The translations under genes and the position numbers were made by a program. From Candidatus Iainarchaeum andersonii SCGC AAA011-E11 (GTDB lineage: Archaea; Iainarchaeota; Iainarchaeia; Iainarchaeales; Iainarchaeaceae), in the NCBI GenBank assembly GCA_000402355.1, contig AQRS01000018.1, forward strand, positions 1 through 18,297: a DNA stretch of 18,297 bases. Reading direction: 5' to 3'. Below the pieces are notes generated by a model, which had not been told where the DNA came from, searched no databases, and worked only from the letters and a program-made list of their open reading frames with translations. Below, one piece after another: positions 1 to 6,053 of this stretch. Position 1 is the stretch's first letter. Each line of letters begins with the position of its first letter.

Positions 1-2
1 AA

Positions 3-77
3 ATAGATGCTCGCTCTCATCCCACAGCTAAAGCAATGGGATTTCACGCTCGCAAACGCTTAATTTTCAAATTCTAA
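3..77 (+). CDS. C-terminal end of an unidentified gene (partial)
   Basis: An open frame enters from the left edge and stops with TAA at 75-77. The visible tail is about 24 residues, basic and ending RKRLIFKF. It is too short to assign a family; a GxF-type tail like some acetyltransferases is only a guess. Its stop overlaps the stop of the reverse-strand gene ending at 74, so the two genes would be convergent with interleaved stop codons. It may be a chance open frame. Confidence 0.3.
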   Translation: MDARSHPTAKAMGFHARKRLIFKF

Positions 78-388
78 ATTAGTTCTTTATTCCTATTTTT
101 CTTTTTTCCGCCGGCTGCCCACGCTATCAATCTTCGACCGGTTTTTGTTGAAATTGTAGAGGCTGTTACTCCAGCACCAATTGCAAGGCCCTTGTTCTGG
201 GTAGCATGATAGGTTGCGGCTCCTGCTGCTGCGCCAATGGCTATAGTCCTAACTGGTTTACTTGTTGCAACACGCCAGCCAAGCCTTGCTGTTGTGCGAA
301 CTGTTGCACCTGCCGCTCTTCTAAGTTTGTGTGCTGGCATTATAGGTTCAAGCACTTTGAGATATAAAAACATGATCTTTTCATTCAC
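74..388 (-). CDS. Small basic Ala/Gly-rich hypothetical protein
   Basis: A 104-residue protein of no family I recognise. The N-terminal part (about residues 17-50) is rich in Arg, Ala and Thr. It is followed by a mildly hydrophobic Ala/Gly stretch (about 49-75, including AIGAAAGAATYHATQ) that could be one or two weak membrane helices, and a very basic tail (GGKKKNRNK). The longest frame starts at a GTG at 388. An internal ATG at 373, or one at 340 giving a product beginning MPAHKLRR, are alternatives, and none has a strong ribosome-binding site. A TATA-like TTTAAAAAA on the minus strand at about 420-428 lies some 30-40 nt upstream of the GTG, which would suit a short leader. The basic, Ala-rich makeup could fit a small membrane or nucleic-acid-associated protein, but no function is assigned. 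Confidence 0.55.
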   Translation of the reverse strand: MNEKIMFLYLKVLEPIMPAHKLRRAAGATVRTTARLGWRVATSKPVRTIAIGAAAGAATYHATQNKGLAIGAGVTASTISTKTGRRLIAWAAGGKKKNRNKELI

Positions 389-457
389 TCATTAACGGGA
401 ACGCCTAAATAATTGATTATTTTTTAAAGCCTCCAATTGGCTTGAGGATTGGTTAAT

Positions 458-482
458 CTGCAGGAAAAATCGAATCCTGCAG
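458..482. repeat. Perfect 8-bp inverted repeat (hairpin)
   Basis: CTGCAGGA at 458-465 and TCCTGCAG at 475-482 are exact reverse complements around a 9-nt loop. No T-run follows directly, so a simple terminator is not clear on either strand. It could be a protein-binding site or an RNA hairpin between two divergent genes. Confidence 0.4.
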
Positions 483-657
483 TATAAGATGCCCAATGTG
501 AAAAAAAAGCCATTTTAACCTGTTTGGGCTCGAAAAAGCAACCAGAAACCACAGATTGGCTGAAACAGAAAGCATTAACCAGTTCGAGTCAAATTAAAAC
601 AGCTGGGAACCCCAGAAATCCAAAAAGGACGCCATTTGACAGCTTGTTTCTGGGGAA

Positions 658-688
658 ATGTTTTTAAACATGGGGCGCATATTAATAG
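658..688 (+). promoter_or_regulatory. Candidate TATA region for the polyamine operon, with a palindrome
   Basis: TTTTTAAAC (661-669) and ATATTAATAG (679-688) both resemble archaeal TATA boxes. The first is embedded in ATGTTT-TT-AAACAT (658-671), an inverted repeat with a 2-nt spacer that could be an operator. Either box would give a leader of roughly 35-60 nt before the ATG at 746. Confidence 0.4.
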
Positions 689-745
689 TAATTGTTTTAT
701 GCCTTGAAACCAATGGGCAAGAGCAGGAGAAGGTGAAAAACGAAA

Positions 746-1195
746 ATGAACAGTTCCAATGAAACCATAAGGCTGGATGGCACACACTTGATGCTGGATT
801 GCTTCGGGTGCAACAAAAAGGCCTTGGCCAGCGAAGAAGCCATTACGGGGTTCCTGAACGAACTTCCGGACAAGCTGGGAATGAAGAAACTCATAAAACC
901 CTACATTGTAACCTACCCGGGAGGAGATAGCTGGGATAGGGGGGGCTTGACTGCAATAATGCTTATAGCGGAAAGCCACATAAGCCTGCATACGTTCCCA
1001 CACGACGGGTTTTTCACTGCGGATGTTTATTCCTGCAAGCCTTTCGATGTGGAGGGAGCACTGAACATTTTCAGGAGATATTTCAGGGCAAAGACCGAGA
1101 AGATACAGATTGCCAAGCGCGACATAGAGTTCCTCAGGAACAGGAACATGGCGGTTCTCCTGAACAAGCATAAAGTAAAGCAAAAAGGCCAATAA
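746..1195 (+). CDS. speH: Pyruvoyl-dependent decarboxylase of the AdoMetDC (SpeH) family; probable arginine decarboxylase
   Basis: A 149-residue protein of the prokaryotic S-adenosylmethionine decarboxylase family, which self-cleaves before a serine to make a pyruvoyl cofactor. The signature AESHISLHTFP spans residues 75-85: Ser77 is the predicted cleavage/pyruvoyl serine, His82 the processing histidine and Cys97 (VYSCKPFD) the catalytic cysteine. The 5- and 20-residue spacings equal those of the Thermotoga enzyme (Ser63, His68, Cys83). After FP, where relatives normally have Glu (WPE/YPE), this protein has His86. A good ribosome-binding site (GGAG...GGTG, 726-735) supports the ATG at 746. 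It is followed after 34 nt by the carboxyspermidine dehydrogenase gene. Members of this family in Crenarchaeota are arginine decarboxylases. Because the neighbours form an AdoMet-independent spermidine route starting from agmatine, and no spermidine synthase is present, I infer arginine decarboxylation to agmatine. AdoMet decarboxylase activity is the alternative. The family call is firm; the substrate is not. Confidence 0.85.
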   Translation: MNSSNETIRLDGTHLMLDCFGCNKKALASEEAITGFLNELPDKLGMKKLIKPYIVTYPGGDSWDRGGLTAIMLIAESHISLHTFPHDGFFTADVYSCKPFDVEGALNIFRRYFRAKTEKIQIAKRDIEFLRNRNMAVLLNKHKVKQKGQ

Positions 1196-1229
1196 ATAAA
1201 TTATAGGAAAGCATTTGGGGGTGTGCATA

Positions 1230-2432
1230 ATGGGCAAGGTACTGGTTATAGGCGCGGGCGGCGTCGGCAATGTCGCGGTAAAGAAGTGCGCGCAGATCCC
1301 CGAAGTCTTTGACGAAATAATGGTTGCCAGCAGGAGCATCGAGAAGTGCGAGAAAATAAAAAAGGAAACAAAAACCAAAATCCCGATGCGAACCGCAAAG
1401 GTTGACGCGGACAACGTGAAGGAAACGGCTTCGCTGATAAGCAAATTCGAGCCGGAAGTCGTGATTAATCTCGCTTTGCCTTATCAGGACCTGACCATAA
1501 TGGATGCGTGCCTCGAGACCGGAACGCACTACATTGACACTGCAAACTACGAACCCCGGGAAGAGGCAAAATTCAGCTATAGTTGGCAGTGGCCTTATGA
1601 CCCGAAGTTCAAAAAGGCCGGCAAAATGGCTTTGCTCGGCTGCGGCTTTGACCCCGGGGTTTCGAACATTTTTTGTGCGTATGCGCAAAAGCATTTGTTC
1701 GATGAGATAAAAAACATTGATATTGTTGACTGCAACGCTGGTTCGCATGGGCACCCCTTTGCAACGAATTTCAACCCTGAAATAAACATCCGCGAAATAA
1801 CCCAGAAGGGAAAATACTGGGAAAAGGGGAAGTGGAAGGAAATCGAGCCAATGTCAATGAGCTTCGACTTTGATTATCCTGTTGCAGGACCCAAAAAAAG
1901 CTACTTGCTTTTCCACGAGGAGCTCGAATCATTGGTGAAGAACATCAGGGGCCTTGAACGCATAAGGTTCTGGATGACCTTTTCGCAGAATTACATTACG
2001 CACTTAAATGTAATCCAGAATCTCGGCCTGAACAGGATTGACGAGATTGAGTTTGAGGGCAAAAAGATTGTTCCTTTAAAATTTTTGAAGGCGCTTTTGC
2101 CGGATCCCTCGAGCCTGGGCGCAACCTATACCGGAAAAACCGTAATCGGGTGCGTGCTTGACGGCACGAAAAACGGCAAGAGAATTCGGAAATTCATTTA
2201 CAATGTGTGTGACCACGCCGAGGTTTACAAGGAAGTGCAGTCGCAGGCAGTTTCTTACACCGCAGGGGTTCCCCCAGTGATTGGGGCAATGATGATTATG
2301 AAGGGCCTCTGGAAAGGCAAGGGAGTGTTCAATGTTGAACAATTGAACCCGGATCCGTTCATGGAGGAACTCAACAGGAGGGGCTTGCCTTGGCAAACAG
2401 TAGACTTCAAGGGAAAACTCCCGGAAGGATAG
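1230..2432 (+). CDS. Carboxyspermidine/carboxynorspermidine dehydrogenase (saccharopine dehydrogenase-like)
   Basis: A protein of about 400 residues in the saccharopine dehydrogenase family. It opens with a Rossmann NAD(P)-binding motif (VLVIGAGGVGN, residues 4-14). It then has the family patterns VINLALPYQDLTIMDACL, GTHYIDTANYEP and LLGCGFDPGVSN, the form typical of carboxynorspermidine synthase rather than of lysine-pathway enzymes. The enzyme condenses a diamine (here most likely putrescine) with aspartate semialdehyde and reduces the Schiff base to carboxyspermidine using NAD(P)H. A TTG at 1215 would extend the frame by five residues. The ATG at 1230 is preferred because GGGGTG (1217-1222) sits about 8 nt upstream and the Rossmann strand then starts directly. 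The 3' end overlaps the next gene by 43 nt, so the two are likely translationally coupled. lysC-asd nearby can supply its aspartate semialdehyde. Confidence 0.88.
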   Translation: MGKVLVIGAGGVGNVAVKKCAQIPEVFDEIMVASRSIEKCEKIKKETKTKIPMRTAKVDADNVKETASLISKFEPEVVINLALPYQDLTIMDACLETGTHYIDTANYEPREEAKFSYSWQWPYDPKFKKAGKMALLGCGFDPGVSNIFCAYAQKHLFDEIKNIDIVDCNAGSHGHPFATNFNPEINIREITQKGKYWEKGKWKEIEPMSMSFDFDYPVAGPKKSYLLFHEELESLVKNIRGLERIRFWMTFSQNYITHLNVIQNLGLNRIDEIEFEGKKIVPLKFLKALLPDPSSLGATYTGKTVIGCVLDGTKNGKRIRKFIYNVCDHAEVYKEVQSQAVSYTAGVPPVIGAMMIMKGLWKGKGVFNVEQLNPDPFMEELNRRGLPWQTVDFKGKLPEG

Positions 2433-3595
2433 AAACCCCATTCTATGCCATAAATGACACGGGCTTTCCGAAGACCGGTTTGAGCCGAATTGAAACGCCG
2501 TTTTACGTAGTTGACGAGGCACTTCTCGAGAAAAATCTCCGCGTACTTAGCTACGTGAAGAAGAAAACGGGCTGCAAAATCCTTCTCGCCCTGAAGGGCT
2601 TTGCAATGCACAGCACGTTCCCGCTAATAAAAAAGCACCTCGACGGCGTTTGCGCGAGCTCGCCGCACGAAGCGCGCCTGGGAAAAGAAAAATTCGGGAA
2701 AGAGGTTCATGCTTTTGCGCCCGCTTACAGCGAAAATGATATTCGCGGGTTGCTGAAGACGTGCGACCACATTGTGTTCAATTCTTTTGCCCAGTGGAAA
2801 AAATACCGCAAAAAGCTGAAGGGCAAAGTTGAGGCCGGAATAAGGATTAACCCCGAGTATGCGGAAGTGGAAACAGAAATTTACAACCCGTGCGCGCCGA
2901 ACTCCAGGATGGGCGTAACATTGAAAAATTTTGATGAAACTGAATTGCAAGGAATCAGCGGGCTGCATTTCCACGCGCTATGCGAACAGAATTCGGACAC
3001 GCTTGAAAGGGTTCTGAAGGCTGCTGAAGAAAAATTCGGAAAGTATTTTTCGAAAATGAAGTGGGTGAATTTCGGTGGAGGGCACCACATTACGCGGAAG
3101 GATTACGATGTCGAGAAGCTCTGCAAGCTGATAATTGATTTCAAGAAAAAATACGGGGTACAGGTAATTCTCGAGCCCGGGGAAGCGGTTGCTTTGAACG
3201 TTGGCTTTTTGGTTTCAAGTGTGCTTGACGTGATAAACAACGGAATGGATATTGCAATCATGGATACGAGCGCGGAAACGCATATGCCGGACACTCTTGC
3301 AATGCCTTATAGGCCATACATAATCGGTTCCGGGAATCCGGGAGAAAAGAAATACACCTACCGGCTCGGCGGCTTGACCTGCCTTTCCGGGGATGTCATT
3401 GGCGATTATTCTTTCGATAAAAAGCTTGAGATTGGAACAAGGCTCGCGTTTACAGACATGGCGATTTACTCGATGGTGAAAAACACCACATTCAACGGAG
3501 TGAAACTGCCTTCGGTTGTGCTTGTAAAAAAGGGCGGGAAAGCCAAGGTAGTAAGGAAGTTCGGCTACGAAGATTACAAAAACAGGCTTTCGTGA
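2390..3595 (+). CDS. nspC: Carboxyspermidine/carboxynorspermidine decarboxylase
   Basis: A 401-residue PLP-dependent decarboxylase of the alanine-racemase fold (NspC/CANSDC family), converting carboxyspermidine to spermidine. The PLP lysine is Lys69 in KILLALKGFAMHS. Further family motifs are LHFHALCEQNSDTLERVL, WVNFGGGHHITRKDYD (the glycine-rich phosphate-binding loop) and ILEPGEAVALNVGFLV, then GLTCLSGDVIGDYSF with the active-site Cys supplied in trans across the dimer, and a final YSMVKNTTFNG. The TTG start at 2390 lies inside the previous gene but has an excellent ribosome-binding site (AGGAGGGG, 2376-2383). A later TTG at 2480 would give 371 residues, closer to the usual length, but has no clear site. 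The extra N-terminus holds a duplicated peptide: RIETPFYAIND at 13-23 and RIETPFYVVDE at 33-43. The second copy is the normal start of the family. The gene ends 12 nt before the convergent aguA. Confidence 0.88.
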   Translation: MANSRLQGKTPGRIETPFYAINDTGFPKTGLSRIETPFYVVDEALLEKNLRVLSYVKKKTGCKILLALKGFAMHSTFPLIKKHLDGVCASSPHEARLGKEKFGKEVHAFAPAYSENDIRGLLKTCDHIVFNSFAQWKKYRKKLKGKVEAGIRINPEYAEVETEIYNPCAPNSRMGVTLKNFDETELQGISGLHFHALCEQNSDTLERVLKAAEEKFGKYFSKMKWVNFGGGHHITRKDYDVEKLCKLIIDFKKKYGVQVILEPGEAVALNVGFLVSSVLDVINNGMDIAIMDTSAETHMPDTLAMPYRPYIIGSGNPGEKKYTYRLGGLTCLSGDVIGDYSFDKKLEIGTRLAFTDMAIYSMVKNTTFNGVKLPSVVLVKKGGKAKVVRKFGYEDYKNRLS

Positions 3596-3607
3596 AACTG
3601 ATTGGAT

Positions 3608-4666
3608 TTAGATTTTTGGCTGCTGCTGTGAAATGCAGTGTATGGTTCCGTATCCGAAAACAAGGTCGAGGCAGTCAATTCCGATTACTTTCCGCGAAGG
3701 AAAATGGTGCGCAATTATTTCAAGCGCCTTTTTGTCGGTTTCAACTCCGAACTGCGGCACCAGAACCGCATTATTGGCTATGTAAAAGTTGCAGTAGCTC
3801 GCGGAAAGCTTTCTCTGGCCGGCAAAAACTTTTGGGGACGGCAGCTTGACAACATCGAATTTTTTTCCGGCAGAATCCGTAGAGGCCGACAGGATTGAAA
3901 GGTTTTTCAGGAGATTGCGGTAATTGGAATCTTTTTCATCCTCCTCAATAGAGCAGAGTACGGTGTTTTCGCCCACAAATCTGGCGAGATTATCGATGTG
4001 GCCGTCAGTATCATCGCCTTCAATTCCGCCCGGAAGCCAGATTATTTTGGAAACGCCTAGATGCGATTTTAATATTTGCTCAATCTTTTCCTTAGGAATG
4101 CCGGGGTTTCTGTTTGGATTAAGGAGGCACTCCTCGGTTGTGAGCAGCACTCCTTTGCCGTTTGTTTCTATTGCGCCGCCCTCCATCACTATTCCTGAAA
4201 CAAAGAACGGCAACTTCATTTGCTCATTGATTGCCTTGGGCATTTTATCGTCTTTCAGGAGCTCCGGGTACTTGTTTCCCCATGCATTGAATTTCCATTT
4301 CACCATTGCAAGTTTTCTTGCGCCGCGGTCAACAACAAAAGTCGGCCCATAATCGCGGAACCACACGTCGCCGTAATCGTGCACAAAAAATTTGATTTTG
4401 GAAACGTCTGCTCCGTTGCTTTCGAGGATTTTTATGGCGCGCTTTTTCATCCTCGCACCCGTAACAAAGAGTTTCACTTCCTCACTTTTGGTTTCTTGGA
4501 GCGCCTTTATTATTTTCAAGTAGGTTTGTTCTACTTTTGCGAGGCTCGGGAAGGAAATTATGTCATACGGCCAGGAAAGGAAAATCGCGGCGTGCTTCTC
4601 CCATTCCGCGGGAAAAAAATAGGCGAGTTCACTTGGAGCCGAAGCGCCTTTTTTTGATTGCACCAT
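3608..4666 (-). CDS. aguA: Agmatine deiminase
   Basis: A 352-residue agmatine deiminase (peptidyl-arginine-deiminase superfamily) that hydrolyses agmatine to N-carbamoylputrescine and ammonia. The family motifs are all present: DYGDVWFRDYGPTFVV (residues 97-112), EGGAIETNG (162-170), the substrate and catalytic segment GDDTDGHIDNLARFV (217-231, His223), SYCNFYIANN and the C-terminal GTIHCISQQQP with nucleophile Cys344. The residues before the cysteine (FGYGTIHC) differ slightly from the common GGGNIHC. The start ATG at 4666 has a strong AAAGGAGG site about 10 nt upstream. It overlaps the end of aguB by 38 nt, so the two are cotranscribed. AguA/AguB is a route mostly known from bacteria and plants, which suggests acquisition by an archaeon. 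Confidence 0.93.
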   Translation of the reverse strand: MVQSKKGASAPSELAYFFPAEWEKHAAIFLSWPYDIISFPSLAKVEQTYLKIIKALQETKSEEVKLFVTGARMKKRAIKILESNGADVSKIKFFVHDYGDVWFRDYGPTFVVDRGARKLAMVKWKFNAWGNKYPELLKDDKMPKAINEQMKLPFFVSGIVMEGGAIETNGKGVLLTTEECLLNPNRNPGIPKEKIEQILKSHLGVSKIIWLPGGIEGDDTDGHIDNLARFVGENTVLCSIEEDEKDSNYRNLLKNLSILSASTDSAGKKFDVVKLPSPKVFAGQRKLSASYCNFYIANNAVLVPQFGVETDKKALEIIAHHFPSRKVIGIDCLDLVFGYGTIHCISQQQPKI

Positions 4667-5492
4667 AATTTTTTGGCCTCCTTTTTGCGAAAAATCCCCA
4701 GCCGTCTCTTATCCTTTTGTTGTCTGAAAAATCAACCGAAGCAACCACTACTTCTTCTTTTGCCGAAGCGCGTTTCAGTATTTTTCCGAATGGGTCGGAA
4801 ATGAATGAGCCGCCCCAGAATTTGAGTTTGCCTTCCTTGCCGGCGCGGTTCACCGCGGCAACGTGTATTCCGTTTGCAATTGCGTGGCCCCTTTGTATTG
4901 TTTCCCATGCGGAGTGCCAGTCATCAGGCTCTTTTCCATCAACAGGCGTTGCTATTGCAGTAGGGTAAAATATTATGTCTGCTCCATTGAGTGCGCTGAT
5001 TCTTGCGGCTTCGGGAAACCACTGGTCGAAGCATATGAGCGGCGCGATTTTGCCGAATTTTGTTTTGAAAACCTTAAAGCCGAGGTTGCCTTCCGCGAAA
5101 TAATTGGCTTCCCAGAACAAAGGGTCGTGGGGAATGTGCATTTTCCTGTATTTTCCGAGCAGCTTTCCTTTTTCACTGATGACTGCAATGGCGTTGTAGA
5201 ATTTTTTGCCCGCCTTTTCGAACAAAGGCACGATTATTACTATGCCGAGCTCTTTTGCGAGCGCGCCCATGTTCTTGGTTGTTTTTCCGGGGATTGGTTC
5301 CGCGAGCAAAAATGCGGATTTGCCCTTGCTTTTTTGCGGAAAGTAAAGCGTGCCGAACAACTCGGGCAGGCAGATTATCTGTGCGCCTTTCGAGGCGGCT
5401 TTCCTCGCGAGGGAAACTGCCTTTTCAAGGTTCTCGTTTTTGTCCCCTGTCATTGACATCTGAACGAGGCCGATAACGGTTTTTTTTGCCAT
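4629..5492 (-). CDS. aguB: N-carbamoylputrescine amidohydrolase
   Basis: A 287-residue nitrilase-superfamily enzyme hydrolysing N-carbamoylputrescine to putrescine, CO2 and ammonia. The Glu-Lys-Cys triad is visible: Glu44 (IICLPELFGTLYFP), Lys117 (GKYRKMHIPHDP) and Cys154 (APLICFDQWFPEAARI). The spacing and PHDPLFWEANYFAEG are typical of AguB rather than other nitrilases. The frame could be extended to a TTG at 5513, but the ATG at 5492 aligns with the family start. A TATA-like box at 5513-5524 (minus strand) lies about 27 nt before this ATG and there is no ribosome-binding site, which points to a leaderless mRNA. First gene of an aguB-aguA operon. Confidence 0.92.
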   Translation of the reverse strand: MAKKTVIGLVQMSMTGDKNENLEKAVSLARKAASKGAQIICLPELFGTLYFPQKSKGKSAFLLAEPIPGKTTKNMGALAKELGIVIIVPLFEKAGKKFYNAIAVISEKGKLLGKYRKMHIPHDPLFWEANYFAEGNLGFKVFKTKFGKIAPLICFDQWFPEAARISALNGADIIFYPTAIATPVDGKEPDDWHSAWETIQRGHAIANGIHVAAVNRAGKEGKLKFWGGSFISDPFGKILKRASAKEEVVVASVDFSDNKRIRDGWGFFAKRRPKNYGAIKKRRFGSK

Positions 5493-5512
5493 GCAAAGAA
5501 TAGCGGGACACA

Positions 5513-5524
5513 AATTTTTTAACT
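5513..5524 (-). promoter_or_regulatory. TATA box of the aguB-aguA operon
   Basis: On the minus strand GTTAAAAAATTT is centred about 27 nt upstream of the aguB ATG (5492), the distance expected for a leaderless archaeal transcript. Confidence 0.55.
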
Positions 5525-5619
5525 TAATGACCGAAAAACATGGGTAAATGAGTCAAAACCATGGTTTTGGCGAAGCCGAAAAAAAGGGCAAAACGGCTTT
5601 TTTGAACCCAAACAATGAC

Positions 5620-5628
5620 TTTAAATAG
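5620..5628 (+). promoter_or_regulatory. TATA box of the zinc-ribbon gene
   Basis: TTTAAATAG lies about 26 nt before a predicted transcription start near 5650. That start is close to an in-frame ATG at 5646 and about 77 nt upstream of the preferred ATG at 5727. Confidence 0.5.
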
Positions 5629-5726
5629 CCTTGGTGGAAAAAAGTATGAATCAGGCAACGGGGAAACACAGGCCTTTAATGCTGGTTTTCGCAGTGTGCC
5701 TAGTTATCAAACAGGAGGAAAAAGTA

Positions 5727-5891
5727 ATGGGTTATAGGGATTTCGGCAATCAGGGACCTAGGCAGATGTATACTGCAACATGCTCTGACTGCGGAAAGGA
5801 AACTGAAGTTCCGTTTAAGCCTGCCGAAGGAAGGCCGGTTTACTGCAGGGACTGCTACCAGAAACACAAGCCAAAAAGAGACAGCTATTAA
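5727..5891 (+). CDS. CxxC-x17-CxxC zinc-ribbon protein
   Basis: A 54-residue protein with Cys19-x2-Cys22 and Cys40-x2-Cys43 separated by 17 residues, the hallmark of a small zinc-ribbon family common in Archaea and candidate-phyla bacteria. The flanking sequence TCSDCGKETEVPFKP and GRPVYCRDC is standard for it. The molecular role of the family is not established; a nucleic-acid or protein-interaction role is usually assumed. The start ATG at 5727 has a perfect AGGAGG (5713-5718) at good spacing. An in-frame ATG at 5646 would add 27 residues with a hydrophobic patch (LMLVFAVCLVI) and fits the TATA position, so an alternative longer leaderless product is possible. Divergent from aguB, upstream of lysC with its own promoter. 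Confidence 0.85.
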   Translation: MGYRDFGNQGPRQMYTATCSDCGKETEVPFKPAEGRPVYCRDCYQKHKPKRDSY

Positions 5892-5931
5892 TTCTTGGCT
5901 ATTTCTCGAAGTTTGCAAATTTTAATCACAC

Positions 5932-5967
5932 GCGGTTCCGCGAGGAACCGCAATTTACTATTTTTTT
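5932..5967 (+). terminator. GNRA-loop hairpin followed by a T-run
   Basis: GCGGTTCC (5932-5939) and GGAACCGC (5944-5951) form a perfect 8-bp stem closed by the loop GCGA, a GNRA tetraloop. A run of seven T follows at 5961-5967, 9 nt after the stem. Position 40 nt past the zinc-ribbon gene fits a terminator. The gap before the T-run is longer than in classical intrinsic terminators. Confidence 0.5.
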
Positions 5968-6025
5968 GGACGATTTTTGAGGAAGCCATTTTTCCGCATG
6001 CACGGCTTTGCCATAAATGATCACC

Positions 6026-6036
6026 ATTTAAAAATT
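6026..6036 (+). promoter_or_regulatory. TATA box of lysC-asd
   Basis: ATTTAAAAATT is centred about 23-24 nt before the ATG at 6054, which has no ribosome-binding site. This suggests a leaderless or very short-leader transcript. Confidence 0.5.
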
Positions 6037-6053
6037 TCGAATTCTATTCAGGT

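Larger units (their letters stand above)
389..745. other. Gene-poor regulatory stretch upstream of the polyamine cluster
   Basis: This 357-bp stretch has no convincing gene. It holds a TATA-like box for the reverse-strand gene (about 420-428), an 8-bp hairpin at 458-482, a GCCCAA/TTGGGC inverted pair (490-495 and 525-530), a short CTGGG/CCCAG hairpin (603-615), TATA-like sequences at 661-669 and 679-688 for the downstream gene, and a possible 30-codon upstream frame (670-762). Long reverse frames crossing it are shadows or composition effects. Confidence 0.5.

Noticed and set aside
575..1444. Reverse-strand 289-codon frame covering the decarboxylase gene
   Set aside because: It is antisense to the well-supported SpeH-family gene and to the start of the dehydrogenase, has no recognisable domain, and looks like a shadow.
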